A stretch of DNA of 64,000 nt from Halomonas halocynthiae DSM 14573 (GTDB lineage: Bacteria > Pseudomonadota > Gammaproteobacteria > Pseudomonadales > Halomonadaceae), in contig NZ_AUDZ01000015.1 of the NCBI RefSeq assembly GCF_000425725.1, positions 123,260 through 187,259 on the forward strand, read 5' to 3'. Under the pieces are notes generated by a model. It had not been told where the DNA came from. It saw only the letters and a program-made list of their open reading frames with translations, and searched no databases. Shown piece by piece: positions 11,035-18,646 of the stretch (positions are counted from its first letter, which is position 1; every line of letters begins with the position of its first letter). The position numbers and the translations under genes are program-made.

Positions 11035-11132
11035 TAGACTACGCTCAACGCTTGAGGTCGTGCAGATCATGATGGTTTGCAATAACACTTCTACTACTTA
11101 TCTGCTTCACGTGCATTGAAAAGGAGTCAATC

Positions 11133-11744
11133 ATGGCCCGTGGCATCAACAAGGTAATCCTGATCGGCAACCTAGGGCAGGACCCTGAAGTGCGTTTTAC
11201 GCCTTCTGGTACTGCTGTTGCGAACCTTAGTTTGGCGACCTCTGATAGCTGGATGGACCGTCAGACCGGCCAGCGCCAAGAGCGCACGGAATGGCACAGG
11301 GTGGTCATGTTCAATAAGCTGGCAGAGATAGCCCAGCAGTATCTTAAAAAAGGCTCCAAGCTCTACGTTGAGGGGCGGTTGCAAACCCGTAAGTGGCAGG
11401 ATCAAAACGGGCAAGACAAGTACAGCACCGAGATTGTTGCCAACAATTTGGAAATGCTGGATAGCCGTGGCGGTTCTGAAGGGGGCCAGTATCAGCCTCA
11501 GCAAGGAGCGAACTACGGCAGAGGGCAACAACAACCTCAGCAGGGGGGCGGTAACTACGGTGGTGGGCAGCAGCCACAGCAAGGGGGAGGTTACGGTGGT
11601 GGCCAGCCCTCGCCCCAACAAGGTGGTAACTATGGCAGCGGGCAGCAGCCAGCGCCTGCTCAGGGGGGTAACCCGCAACAAGGTAACTACGGCGCACCAG
11701 ACCCAGACAGCTTCAAGGATTTTGACGACGAAATTCCCTTTTGA
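11133..11744 (+). CDS. ssb: Single-stranded DNA-binding protein
   Basis: SSB coats single-stranded DNA and recruits repair and replication proteins through its C-terminal tip. Residues 1-110 form the OB-fold ([18 protein letters not shown] at the start). Residues about 115-190 are a low-complexity Gly/Gln/Asn/Tyr linker built from repeats such as [12 protein letters not shown]. The C-terminus is DFDDEIPF, the protein-interaction tip. At 203 residues it is longer than E. coli SSB (178) because of the expanded linker. A good AAGGAG site precedes the ATG. Confidence 0.97.
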   Translation: MARGINKVILIGNLGQDPEVRFTPSGTAVANLSLATSDSWMDRQTGQRQERTEWHRVVMFNKLAEIAQQYLKKGSKLYVEGRLQTRKWQDQNGQDKYSTEIVANNLEMLDSRGGSEGGQYQPQQGANYGRGQQQPQQGGGNYGGGQQPQQGGGYGGGQPSPQQGGNYGSGQQPAPAQGGNPQQGNYGAPDPDSFKDFDDEIPF

Positions 11745-11770
11745 TGAAAGGTTTTGGATAAGGAGCTGCC

Positions 11771-12676
11771 GTGAAGCTGCTAGTACTCGATGCTGGGCAT
11801 TGCCTCAGTTTGGCGTTGGTTCGTGAGACAGCGCGTCGACAGGACATTGAGCTTGAGCTTGAGCAGGCGCATACGGTAACGGCTAAGCATTTGGAAGAAT
11901 CGGCACCTTATGCGGTGATTATTCCTCCTTTGACGCAGCCGCTGGATGAGCAGCCAGCGGCAGTAAGAGCTCATGTGGAAAATGTGGAAACCTGTTTAGA
12001 CGCCTGCCTAGCTCAAGAAGTGCCATTGGTGTGGTGTGTCTCGGATCAACTGTATGAGGATGGTTTTGATACGCCGATCGACGAGCACATGATACCAGCC
12101 CCTCGAGATGAGGGGTTGAAGCAGTTGATACGTGTAGGTGACCGGATTCGTGCTGAGCTGCCGCACCATTTAATGGTGCGTCTGGGGCCCTTGTTTGCGC
12201 TGGATGGTCAGCGTGCTTGGTTGGGTGAGTTGCTGGAAACGTTGACGGCTGGTGGTGAGCTGAGGGCAGCGTCGGATATTATTTTCTGCCCCACGTCAGC
12301 TGACTCGGTAGCTATGGCATTGATCGGGATGCTGCAGCAGCAATCATGCGGCGCGCAGGCATGGGGCAGCTATCATCTGGCAGGGACGGAGCCCGTTAGT
12401 GCTTATACTTTTTTGTCGATGGTTCGGACCCAGTTAGAGACGCGCTTAGAGGGGCGCGGAGAGCAGATAGCGCTAGGTGTCGTTAAAGCGCTCAATCATC
12501 ATCATGAGCATCCGTTACGTCGTGTGCTGAACTGTCGACGCGTGCTAGGTTCTTTTGGTGTTCACCAGAAACCTTGGCGGTTGGAGGTGGGGCGTATGCT
12601 GGACCTGTGGTGTTTGGCGCGCGATGAACAGCAAGCGGACCAGCAGATGAAGCAAGACAAGGTTACGCAACAATGA
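11771..12676 (+). CDS. Sugar-nucleotide reductase-like (RmlD-fold) protein with degenerate cofactor motif
   Basis: A 301-residue protein starting at GTG after AGGAG. The C-terminal half (GSYHLAGTEPVSAYTFLSMV) resembles the substrate-binding part of RmlD, the dTDP-4-dehydrorhamnose reductase family, and the overall length fits. The N-terminus LLVLDAGHCLSLALVRE lies where the Rossmann GxxGxxG motif should be, but only one glycine is left, so NAD(P)H binding by the usual mode is doubtful. It overlaps the downstream acyltransferase gene by four bases (ATGA), which suggests the two act together, perhaps at the envelope. Function is not known. Confidence 0.6.
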   Translation: MKLLVLDAGHCLSLALVRETARRQDIELELEQAHTVTAKHLEESAPYAVIIPPLTQPLDEQPAAVRAHVENVETCLDACLAQEVPLVWCVSDQLYEDGFDTPIDEHMIPAPRDEGLKQLIRVGDRIRAELPHHLMVRLGPLFALDGQRAWLGELLETLTAGGELRAASDIIFCPTSADSVAMALIGMLQQQSCGAQAWGSYHLAGTEPVSAYTFLSMVRTQLETRLEGRGEQIALGVVKALNHHHEHPLRRVLNCRRVLGSFGVHQKPWRLEVGRMLDLWCLARDEQQADQQMKQDKVTQQ

Positions 12677-13410
12677 GCCGATTGCGCAGTATTGTGTTCT
12701 ATGTCGGCTACTTTATTGCCATGCTGGTGTGCGGTGTGTTGTTTCTTCCGCCATCTCCTTTTCTTCCGTTAAAATCCCGCTATCGGCTGCTGAATCTTTA
12801 CAATCACTTCATTATGAGCTGGTTCAAGGTAGCGTGTGGTGTGCACTATGAAATTTCTGGGCTTGAAAAGCTGCCAGCGGGGCCCTGCGTAATACTTTCT
12901 AATCATCAGAGTGAATGGGAAACCGTATATCTGCAGCTGATTAAGCCACCGGTATGTACGGTGCTCAAAAAAGAGCTGTTGAATATTCCTGTTTTTGGCT
13001 GGGCTTTGCGGTTGTTGCGTCCGATTGCTTTGGACCGTTCCCGACCGTCGCGTGCCATGCGTCAAGTGTTAACCCAGGGGGTGCAGCGCTTGAAAGAAGG
13101 TCTTTCGGTCTTGATCTTTCCTGAGGGGACTCGCGTTGAGCCAGGCCAGCGGCGGCGCTATAACAAGAGTGGTACGGTGATCGCTTGCCGAGCTGGTGTG
13201 CCCGTGGTGCCGGTTGCGCATAATGCCGGTGAGCGTTGGCCGGGTCGTGATTGGGTCAAACAACCTGGGCGACTGAGCTTGGTGGTGGGCGAGCCAATTG
13301 ATACCGTTGATCGTAGCCCTGAGGAGGTGCTGGCAGAGGCTGAGGCGTGGATAGAAGCACAGCTCGTCACTATTTCAGGCGTGCCGCGCTCTGATCAGGC
13401 AAGTGGTTAA
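12673..13410 (+). CDS. plsC: 1-acyl-sn-glycerol-3-phosphate acyltransferase (PlsC family)
   Basis: This family makes phosphatidic acid from lysophosphatidic acid at the inner membrane. The 245-residue protein has an N-terminal membrane segment (about residues 8-30), the acyltransferase block I NHQSEWE (His78, with Glu83 in place of the canonical Asp of HX4D), block III FPEGTR (residues 149-154) and VPVVPVAHN. The HX4E variant is known in a subset of the family, so activity is likely. It is coupled to the RmlD-like gene by a four-base overlap. The chromosome may carry another plsC, so the exact role is inferred. Confidence 0.85.
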   Translation: MSRLRSIVFYVGYFIAMLVCGVLFLPPSPFLPLKSRYRLLNLYNHFIMSWFKVACGVHYEISGLEKLPAGPCVILSNHQSEWETVYLQLIKPPVCTVLKKELLNIPVFGWALRLLRPIALDRSRPSRAMRQVLTQGVQRLKEGLSVLIFPEGTRVEPGQRRRYNKSGTVIACRAGVPVVPVAHNAGERWPGRDWVKQPGRLSLVVGEPIDTVDRSPEEVLAEAEAWIEAQLVTISGVPRSDQASG

Positions 13411-13537
13411 GGCTAGGGCTAAACCAAGCCAGCCCAAACTAAGCCAGACTAATTAGGCCCAACGCCATGCATGGGCTTGTTTACGTCGGTGTCAGGGTGT
13501 TGAAAGCGTCATGTTGTAAACCGGTCGACCATAAAAC

Positions 13538-13570
13538 AAAAAGAGCGCCCCTAAATGGAGCGCTCTTTTT
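13538..13570. terminator. Bidirectional terminator between plsC and fabB
   Basis: A perfect 11-bp stem (AAAAAGAGCGC / GCGCTCTTTTT) with an 11-nt loop. Flanking A- and T-runs allow termination in both directions, which suits the convergent plsC and fabB genes. Confidence 0.92.
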
Positions 13571-13589
13571 GGTGGTACATACCGAGGGC

Positions 13590-14816
13590 TTATGCTTGAT
13601 TAGCGTGATACTTCTGCAGTACCAAGCAGGCGTTCGTGCCACCAAAGCCAAAGCTGTTGGAGAGTACGCGCTCGATATTCACGCCGTCACGACGTTGGGC
13701 CACGATATCGAGACCTTCAGCTTGTTCGTCGAGAGTCTCGATATTAGCCGAAGCAGCGATGAAGTCGTTTTCCATCATCAGTAGCGAGTAAATTGCTTCC
13801 TGCACACCGGTGGCGCCCAATGAATGTCCAGTTAGCGACTTGGTGGAGCTTATCGCTGGGGTTTTATCGCCGAATACTTCACGAATCGCCCGTAGCTCGG
13901 AAACATCGCCCACTGGTGTTGACGTGCCGTGGGTGTTGATGTAATCGATTTTGCCATCGACGGTCGTCATGGCTTGGCGCATGCAGCGCATGGCTCCTTC
14001 GCCGGAGGGGGCAACCATGTCGTAGCCATCGGAGTTGGCACCGTAGCCTGTTACCTCGGCATAGATCTTGGCGCCTCTGGCTCGCGCATGCTCTAACTCT
14101 TCGAGCACCAGCATGCCACCGCCGCCAGCGATAACAAAACCATCGCGGGCCTGGTCGTAGGGGCGAGAGGCTTTATCTGGCGTATCGTTATATTGGGTGG
14201 AAAGGGCGCCCATGGCGTCGAACAGGCAAGAGAGTGTCCAGTGCTCTTCTTCACCACCGCCAGCGAAGACCACATCCTGTTTGCCCATCTGGATCTGTTC
14301 TACGGCATTACCAATACAGTGCACTGAGGTAGCACAGGCAGAGGAAATAGAGTAGTTAATGCCCTTGATTTTGAAAGGCGTTGCCAGACAAGCCGATACG
14401 GTGCTCCCCATGGTGCGGGTGACTCGGTACGGCCCGACGCGGCGCAGCCCTTTTTCGCGCATCACGTCAGCGGCTTCTACTTGGTTGGCGCTAGAGGCAC
14501 CTCCGGAGCCGGCAATCAGCCCCGTACGCTCATTGGATACCTGTTCAGGTGTCAGGCCCGCATCTTCGATCGCCTGAGTCATGCTGACATAGGCATAGGC
14601 TGCAGCATCACCCATGAAGCGCCGCTGCTTGCGGTCGATTAGGGCATCCAGGTCGATATCGACCACACCCGCTACATGGCTACGAAATCCACGTTCAGCG
14701 TATTCTTCCTTGAAGCGAATGCCGGAGCGTCCTTCTTGGAGTGCTTCAAGAACCTGTTGTTTGTCGTTGCCTAGGCAAGAAACAATGCCTAGGCCGGTGA
14801 CTACCACTCGTCGCAT
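13590..14816 (-). CDS. fabB: Beta-ketoacyl-ACP synthase I
   Basis: FabB elongates acyl-ACP with malonyl-ACP and is required for the unsaturated branch of fatty acid synthesis. The 408-residue protein starts [16 protein letters not shown] at 14816. The longer open frame to 14897 runs into fabA and is not used. The catalytic triad is visible: Cys161 in SSACATS, His in [11 protein letters not shown] and His in [12 protein letters not shown]. It lies 13 nt downstream of fabA in the same operon, as in Pseudomonas. Confidence 0.97.
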   Translation of the reverse strand: MRRVVVTGLGIVSCLGNDKQQVLEALQEGRSGIRFKEEYAERGFRSHVAGVVDIDLDALIDRKQRRFMGDAAAYAYVSMTQAIEDAGLTPEQVSNERTGLIAGSGGASSANQVEAADVMREKGLRRVGPYRVTRTMGSTVSACLATPFKIKGINYSISSACATSVHCIGNAVEQIQMGKQDVVFAGGGEEEHWTLSCLFDAMGALSTQYNDTPDKASRPYDQARDGFVIAGGGGMLVLEELEHARARGAKIYAEVTGYGANSDGYDMVAPSGEGAMRCMRQAMTTVDGKIDYINTHGTSTPVGDVSELRAIREVFGDKTPAISSTKSLTGHSLGATGVQEAIYSLLMMENDFIAASANIETLDEQAEGLDIVAQRRDGVNIERVLSNSFGFGGTNACLVLQKYHANQA

Positions 14817-14829
14817 GGAAACCTCCTGA

Positions 14830-15345
14830 TCAGAAGTTCGCAGTGGAGGTAAACAGGCCGACCCGCAGATCGTTGGCCTGATAGATGTCTCGGCCATCGA
14901 CAGATACCGTGCCGTCGGCCATACCCAGAATTAAGCGTCGTGTAATCGTACGCTTGATGTTGATGTGATAGGTCACTTTTTTGGCATCGGGCATAATTTG
15001 ACCGCTAAATTTAACCTCACCGCAGCCAAGTGCACGCCCACGGCCAGGATTGCCTAGCCAGCCCAGATAGAAACCTACCAGCTGCCACATGGCGTCAAGC
15101 CCCAGGCACCCGGGCATTACGGGGTCCCCAGGAAAATGGCAGTCAAAAAACCATAAGTCAGGATGAATATCCAGTTCAGCGATGAGTACGCCTTTGCCGT
15201 ACTCACCACCTTCTTCATGAATGTGGGTGATGCGATCGAGCATCAGCATATTAGGGGCGGGTAGCTGAGCATTACCGGGGCCGAACAGCTCGCCGCGGCT
15301 GCATGCCAGCAGTTCTTCACGCTCAAAAGAGTGTTGCTTGGTCAC
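14830..15345 (-). CDS. fabA: 3-hydroxydecanoyl-ACP dehydratase/isomerase
   Basis: FabA dehydrates 3-hydroxydecanoyl-ACP and isomerises trans-2- to cis-3-decenoyl-ACP, the branch point to unsaturated fatty acids. The 171-residue protein has His70 in [11 protein letters not shown] and Asp84 in LGLDAMWQ, the same catalytic numbering as E. coli. Its length and N-terminus (MTKQHSF) match pseudomonad FabA, supporting the GTG start at 15345. A three-codon ORF (ATG ACT CAG TGA) lies just upstream and its stop overlaps this GTG. First gene of the fabAB operon. Confidence 0.97.
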   Translation of the reverse strand: MTKQHSFEREELLACSRGELFGPGNAQLPAPNMLMLDRITHIHEEGGEYGKGVLIAELDIHPDLWFFDCHFPGDPVMPGCLGLDAMWQLVGFYLGWLGNPGRGRALGCGEVKFSGQIMPDAKKVTYHINIKRTITRRLILGMADGTVSVDGRDIYQANDLRVGLFTSTANF

Positions 15346-15583
15346 TGAGTCATTCCGAGTGTCGAGAAAAAGTTAGGTTTCGTAGGCCATGAAAGCTCAT
15401 GCGTTTGCTGGGTTTTTCTCGCAGCCTTCATCATGGGCTTTCGCGCAGTCATTGGCACAGACATTGAGATAGTTTAATGCGCATAATGCGGGAATGCACG
15501 TTGAGCCCTAAGCAGACAATGATGTTGGGCCGTTGTAAGGCTGTCAATGTCTATTCGTTTGTCTCGGCTTTTGGGGTGGTTGG

Positions 15584-17005
15584 TCATGGTAGACGTTTGA
15601 ATTCGTCTAAGGCACGTAACCGAGCTGCCTTGTGATCCACAATGGGCGCGGGGTAGTCAACGCAGCTGAATAGGTCTGTTGGCGGTGCGTGGCGTTGTTT
15701 GACAGGAAGCTCAGCCAGCTCTGGCAGCCATGTTGCGATGAACTTGCCGTCAGCGTCGAAACGCTGAGATTGCGTGGTGGGGTTGAAAATACGAAAGTAA
15801 GGGGCTGCATCTGTGCCGGTGGAAGCGGCCCACTGCCAGCCGCCATTGTTGGCACAAAACTCACCGTCGACTAAATGGCGCATAAAGAAAGCCTCGCCAC
15901 GACGCCAGTCAATTAGCAGATGCTTGGAAAGAAACATGGCGCTAACCATGCGCAAGCGGTTATGCATCCAGCCGGTCGTCACCAGCTGGCGCATGGCCGC
16001 ATCAACAATAGGGTAGCCGGTGCGGCCTTCACACCAGGCGGCAAAGCCTGCCTCGTCATCACGCCAGGCCAGCGCTTCGGTACTCACTTGAAAGGCGCGG
16101 TGGCGACATACGCGCGGAAAGCCGACGGCAACATGGTGATAGAACTCCCGCCAGACCAGCTCGTTAACCCAAGCGGCTAGGCCAGCATCACCTTCGGTCA
16201 GTGAGCCGCCGTTTTCGTTTAGCACTGCCTGTAGGCATTGGCGGTGCGAGATCATACCCAGTGCGAGATAGGGGGAGAGCTCACTGGTGCCAGGGGTGAT
16301 TGGGAAGTCGCGCTGTTGTGCGTAACGTCGCCCACGGAAACGTAGAAAGCGTGCTAGGCGATCCGCTGCTGCAGCTTCCCCTGCAGGCCAGAGATCGGCG
16401 GGGATAGCGGATATCCCGGTGGATGTCTGAATGTCGGCGGCACCGGGTAGTGGGTCGTTGACGATAGTTAATGGCTCTTGTCTGGCGGGCGGATCGCTTA
16501 ACGCGAGGCGCTCAGCGCTGAGCTGTTGGTGCCAAGCCTTTGAAAACGGTGTGAACACACGGTAGAAATCGCCCTTACCTGTCAGTAGCTCACCTGGTGC
16601 GAAGGCGATGGCATCGTGGTGCCCTGCTGCGCTCAGGCCGGCCGCCTCGAATGCAGCAAGCACTGCGTTGTCGCGCTGTATTTCGTCCAGGGGGTACTCG
16701 CGGTTGAAGTGTAAGGTGCTGGCGCCGGTCTCTTTGGCAATGCCTAGCAGTGCTTTTGGTGACTCGGTGAAATCGCCAATGTCGCGATGCAATAAGGGGA
16801 TATTGCGCTCTGCTAACTGCTGTTTGAGCTGGGCCACGCCACGCGCACGAAAGTCTAACTGGTTGGCTCCATGGCCGTGGCGCTGCCAGTCGGCCAGGCT
16901 ACGCAGGTAAACGGCTATCACGGGCCCACGCTGTGCAGCGGCTTCAAGGGCACGATTGTCGTGCAGACGAAGGTCACTGCGAAACCACATCAGAGTGAGG
17001 CTCAT
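15584..17005 (-). CDS. phrB: Deoxyribodipyrimidine photo-lyase
   Basis: This FAD enzyme uses blue light to split cyclobutane pyrimidine dimers. The 473-residue protein has the N-terminal antenna domain (LMWFRSDLRLHDNRAL) and the C-terminal FAD-binding domain with WVNELVWREFYHH, RTGYPIVDAAMRQL, WMHNRLRM, and WQWAASTGTDAAPYFRIFNP. The start at 17005 is preferred because GGAG precedes it by about nine bases; an ATG at 17017 is the alternative. The gene is followed by fabA on the same strand after 238 nt, and no operon link is evident. Confidence 0.96.
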   Translation of the reverse strand: MSLTLMWFRSDLRLHDNRALEAAAQRGPVIAVYLRSLADWQRHGHGANQLDFRARGVAQLKQQLAERNIPLLHRDIGDFTESPKALLGIAKETGASTLHFNREYPLDEIQRDNAVLAAFEAAGLSAAGHHDAIAFAPGELLTGKGDFYRVFTPFSKAWHQQLSAERLALSDPPARQEPLTIVNDPLPGAADIQTSTGISAIPADLWPAGEAAAADRLARFLRFRGRRYAQQRDFPITPGTSELSPYLALGMISHRQCLQAVLNENGGSLTEGDAGLAAWVNELVWREFYHHVAVGFPRVCRHRAFQVSTEALAWRDDEAGFAAWCEGRTGYPIVDAAMRQLVTTGWMHNRLRMVSAMFLSKHLLIDWRRGEAFFMRHLVDGEFCANNGGWQWAASTGTDAAPYFRIFNPTTQSQRFDADGKFIATWLPELAELPVKQRHAPPTDLFSCVDYPAPIVDHKAARLRALDEFKRLP

Positions 17006-17081
17006 TGTTGGCTCCATGTAATATTCGACTTGGTGTGTTTCATGCGCTGTCGCGTGTCAGTAGATAGAAGCGCTGGCGCGC

Positions 17082-17462
17082 TTATCGTTCAGCCTGCTCT
17101 GTGATCGCTGTGGCTAATGCATCAATAAAGGCGGGGTGTTGGCCAACGGGTGGTAGCAGCGTCAGTGTAAGGCCTGCATTGCTGGTGTCATAGGCTGCGT
17201 TAAGCGCTGCCACCTGGGCGGGAACGTCCTTGCGTAAGTGGCGGCCAGCGGCAAAAAACAGGGGCAAAATCTCCGCTTGTTTGACGCCTTGCTCCGCCAG
17301 TGCGGCGGCTGTGGTTTCAAGCGACGGCTCGCTGATCTCCATGTAAGCTAGTGCCAAGGGCGTATTAAGACGCTTTTTAAGCGCGGCTTCTAACGCTTCG
17401 AAGGGGGCACGCCAGTGAGCATCACTGGAGCCGTGAGCCAGTAAGATGAGAGCGCGAGTCAT
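17082..17462 (-). CDS. Small CbiX/SirB-type sirohydrochlorin chelatase
   Basis: A 126-residue single-domain member of the CbiX/SirB family, which inserts Co2+ or Fe2+ into sirohydrochlorin for cobalamin or siroheme. It has the N-terminal LILLAHGS motif with the metal-binding His10 and the second conserved stretch LPLFFAAGRHLRKDVP with His75. At about half the size of HemH/CbiK it corresponds to the ancestral homodimeric CbiX-S type. No cobalamin or siroheme gene is adjacent, so the metal cannot be assigned. Confidence 0.85.
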   Translation of the reverse strand: MTRALILLAHGSSDAHWRAPFEALEAALKKRLNTPLALAYMEISEPSLETTAAALAEQGVKQAEILPLFFAAGRHLRKDVPAQVAALNAAYDTSNAGLTLTLLPPVGQHPAFIDALATAITEQAER

Positions 17463-17593
17463 AGGAAGTCCTTCATGTCTTACGTAGTTAGGGGAGACCG
17501 CCCAGTAAGCTGACTTAGGCTGAGGCGATATAGGGCTAGACTAGCAGAGGTGTAGGATTGCTGTATAACGGCCAAGGCTAGGAGGTGATAGCT

Positions 17594-18496
17594 ATGCGCA
17601 TACTGATCACAGGTGGCAGTGGCTTCGTTGGGCAGGCGCTATGTCAGCGGCTGCACGAAGATGGCCACCGTGTGCTGATGACGTCACGTCATCCGAGCAG
17701 GATATTAAGCCAGCTGCCTAGCGACGTTGAGGTGCGCCGCTGGGCCAGCGACTTCGTTGATCTGCCGCCAGAGGCTATTGTTAATTTGGCTGGCGCTCCT
17801 ATTGCTGCTAGCCGCTGGAGTGAGGGGCGCAAGCAAGAGCTGCTTGAGTCACGGCTTGAGATAACCCGAGATATTGTCGCGTTATGTGAACAGCTTCAGG
17901 TGTCACAAGGGAGAGTTCCCGACGTGCTGGTATCAGCGTCTGCTATGGGCTATTACGGTGACCAGGATGAGCGCGATGTTAGCGAGGAGACACCTCCTCA
18001 TGATGAATTTTCCCATCAGCTATGTCGTGACTGGGAAGCCGCGGCGAGCAAGGCGACTCAGTTTGGAACACGTGTGGCCATACTGCGCCTGGGGTTAGTG
18101 TTAGAGGCCGATGGCGGCATGTTGGCTAAAGTGTTGCCGCTCTTTAAGCTGGGTCTGGGAGGGCGGATTGGTAATGGCAGGCAGTATATGCCATGGGTAC
18201 ACCGTTTTGATGTGGTTGAAATGATTCTAACGCTGATTCAGCGTAATGACTTGCAAGGCCCTTTCAACGGCAGTGCGCCGCAACCGGTGACCAATGCGGC
18301 ATTTACCCGCGCGCTAGCCAAGCAGTTAGGCAGGCCGGCGTGGCTGCCGGTGCCGGCGATTGCCTTGAAAGTGGGGTTGGGCGAGATGTCGACACTGCTA
18401 TTGGGCGGCGCGAAGATGTTGCCTAGCCGCTTTCAAGAAGCGGGCTTCACGTTTCGCTTCTCTACATTGGGGGAGGCGTTGGACGATATTTTGTAA
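17594..18496 (+). CDS. yfcH: TIGR01777-family epimerase (YfcH-like)
   Basis: An atypical short-chain dehydrogenase of about 300 residues. The N-terminus MRILITGGSGFVGQAL carries the NAD(P) glycine motif, followed by NLAGAPIAASRWS and the SASAMGYYGD active-site region with the catalytic Tyr. The C-terminal domain of this family (FPSRFQEAGFTFRF-like, seen as LPSRFQEAGF) is present. The start ATG at 17594 is set by GGAGGTG six bases upstream. The in-frame GTG at 17585 lies inside that site. The E. coli homologue is YfcH; its substrate is not known. Confidence 0.9.
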   Translation: MRILITGGSGFVGQALCQRLHEDGHRVLMTSRHPSRILSQLPSDVEVRRWASDFVDLPPEAIVNLAGAPIAASRWSEGRKQELLESRLEITRDIVALCEQLQVSQGRVPDVLVSASAMGYYGDQDERDVSEETPPHDEFSHQLCRDWEAAASKATQFGTRVAILRLGLVLEADGGMLAKVLPLFKLGLGGRIGNGRQYMPWVHRFDVVEMILTLIQRNDLQGPFNGSAPQPVTNAAFTRALAKQLGRPAWLPVPAIALKVGLGEMSTLLLGGAKMLPSRFQEAGFTFRFSTLGEALDDIL

Positions 18497-18539
18497 GTGC
18501 TGTCTGGTGCGAGTGTTGAGCGTCAACTTTGCATAGAAA

Positions 18540-18609
18540 AACAGCCCACCGACACAGCGCCTATATATGGGTATTGCCTATAGGGGGAGCTGGGCGTCGC
18601 TGGGCTGTT
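18540..18609. terminator. Long hairpin terminator between yfcH and rapA
   Basis: The arms AACAGCCCACCGAC (18540-18553) and GTCGCTGGGCTGTT (18596-18609) pair with one mismatch around a 42-nt loop. A T-run follows on the plus strand and an A-run precedes it. It separates convergent yfcH and rapA. Confidence 0.7.
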
Positions 18610-18646
18610 GTGTTTTTTGCAGGGTCCAGCTCAGTGCGTTTCCTCG

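Noticed and set aside
11172..11681. Antisense ORFs over ssb
   Set aside because: They mirror the Gly/Gln-rich repeats of the SSB linker and lack start signals.
13421..13450. Two similar 15-mers (AAACCAAGCCAGCCC / AAACTAAGCCAGACT) after plsC
   Set aside because: Only two copies with 12 of 15 matches; may be chance, so not listed as a repeat.
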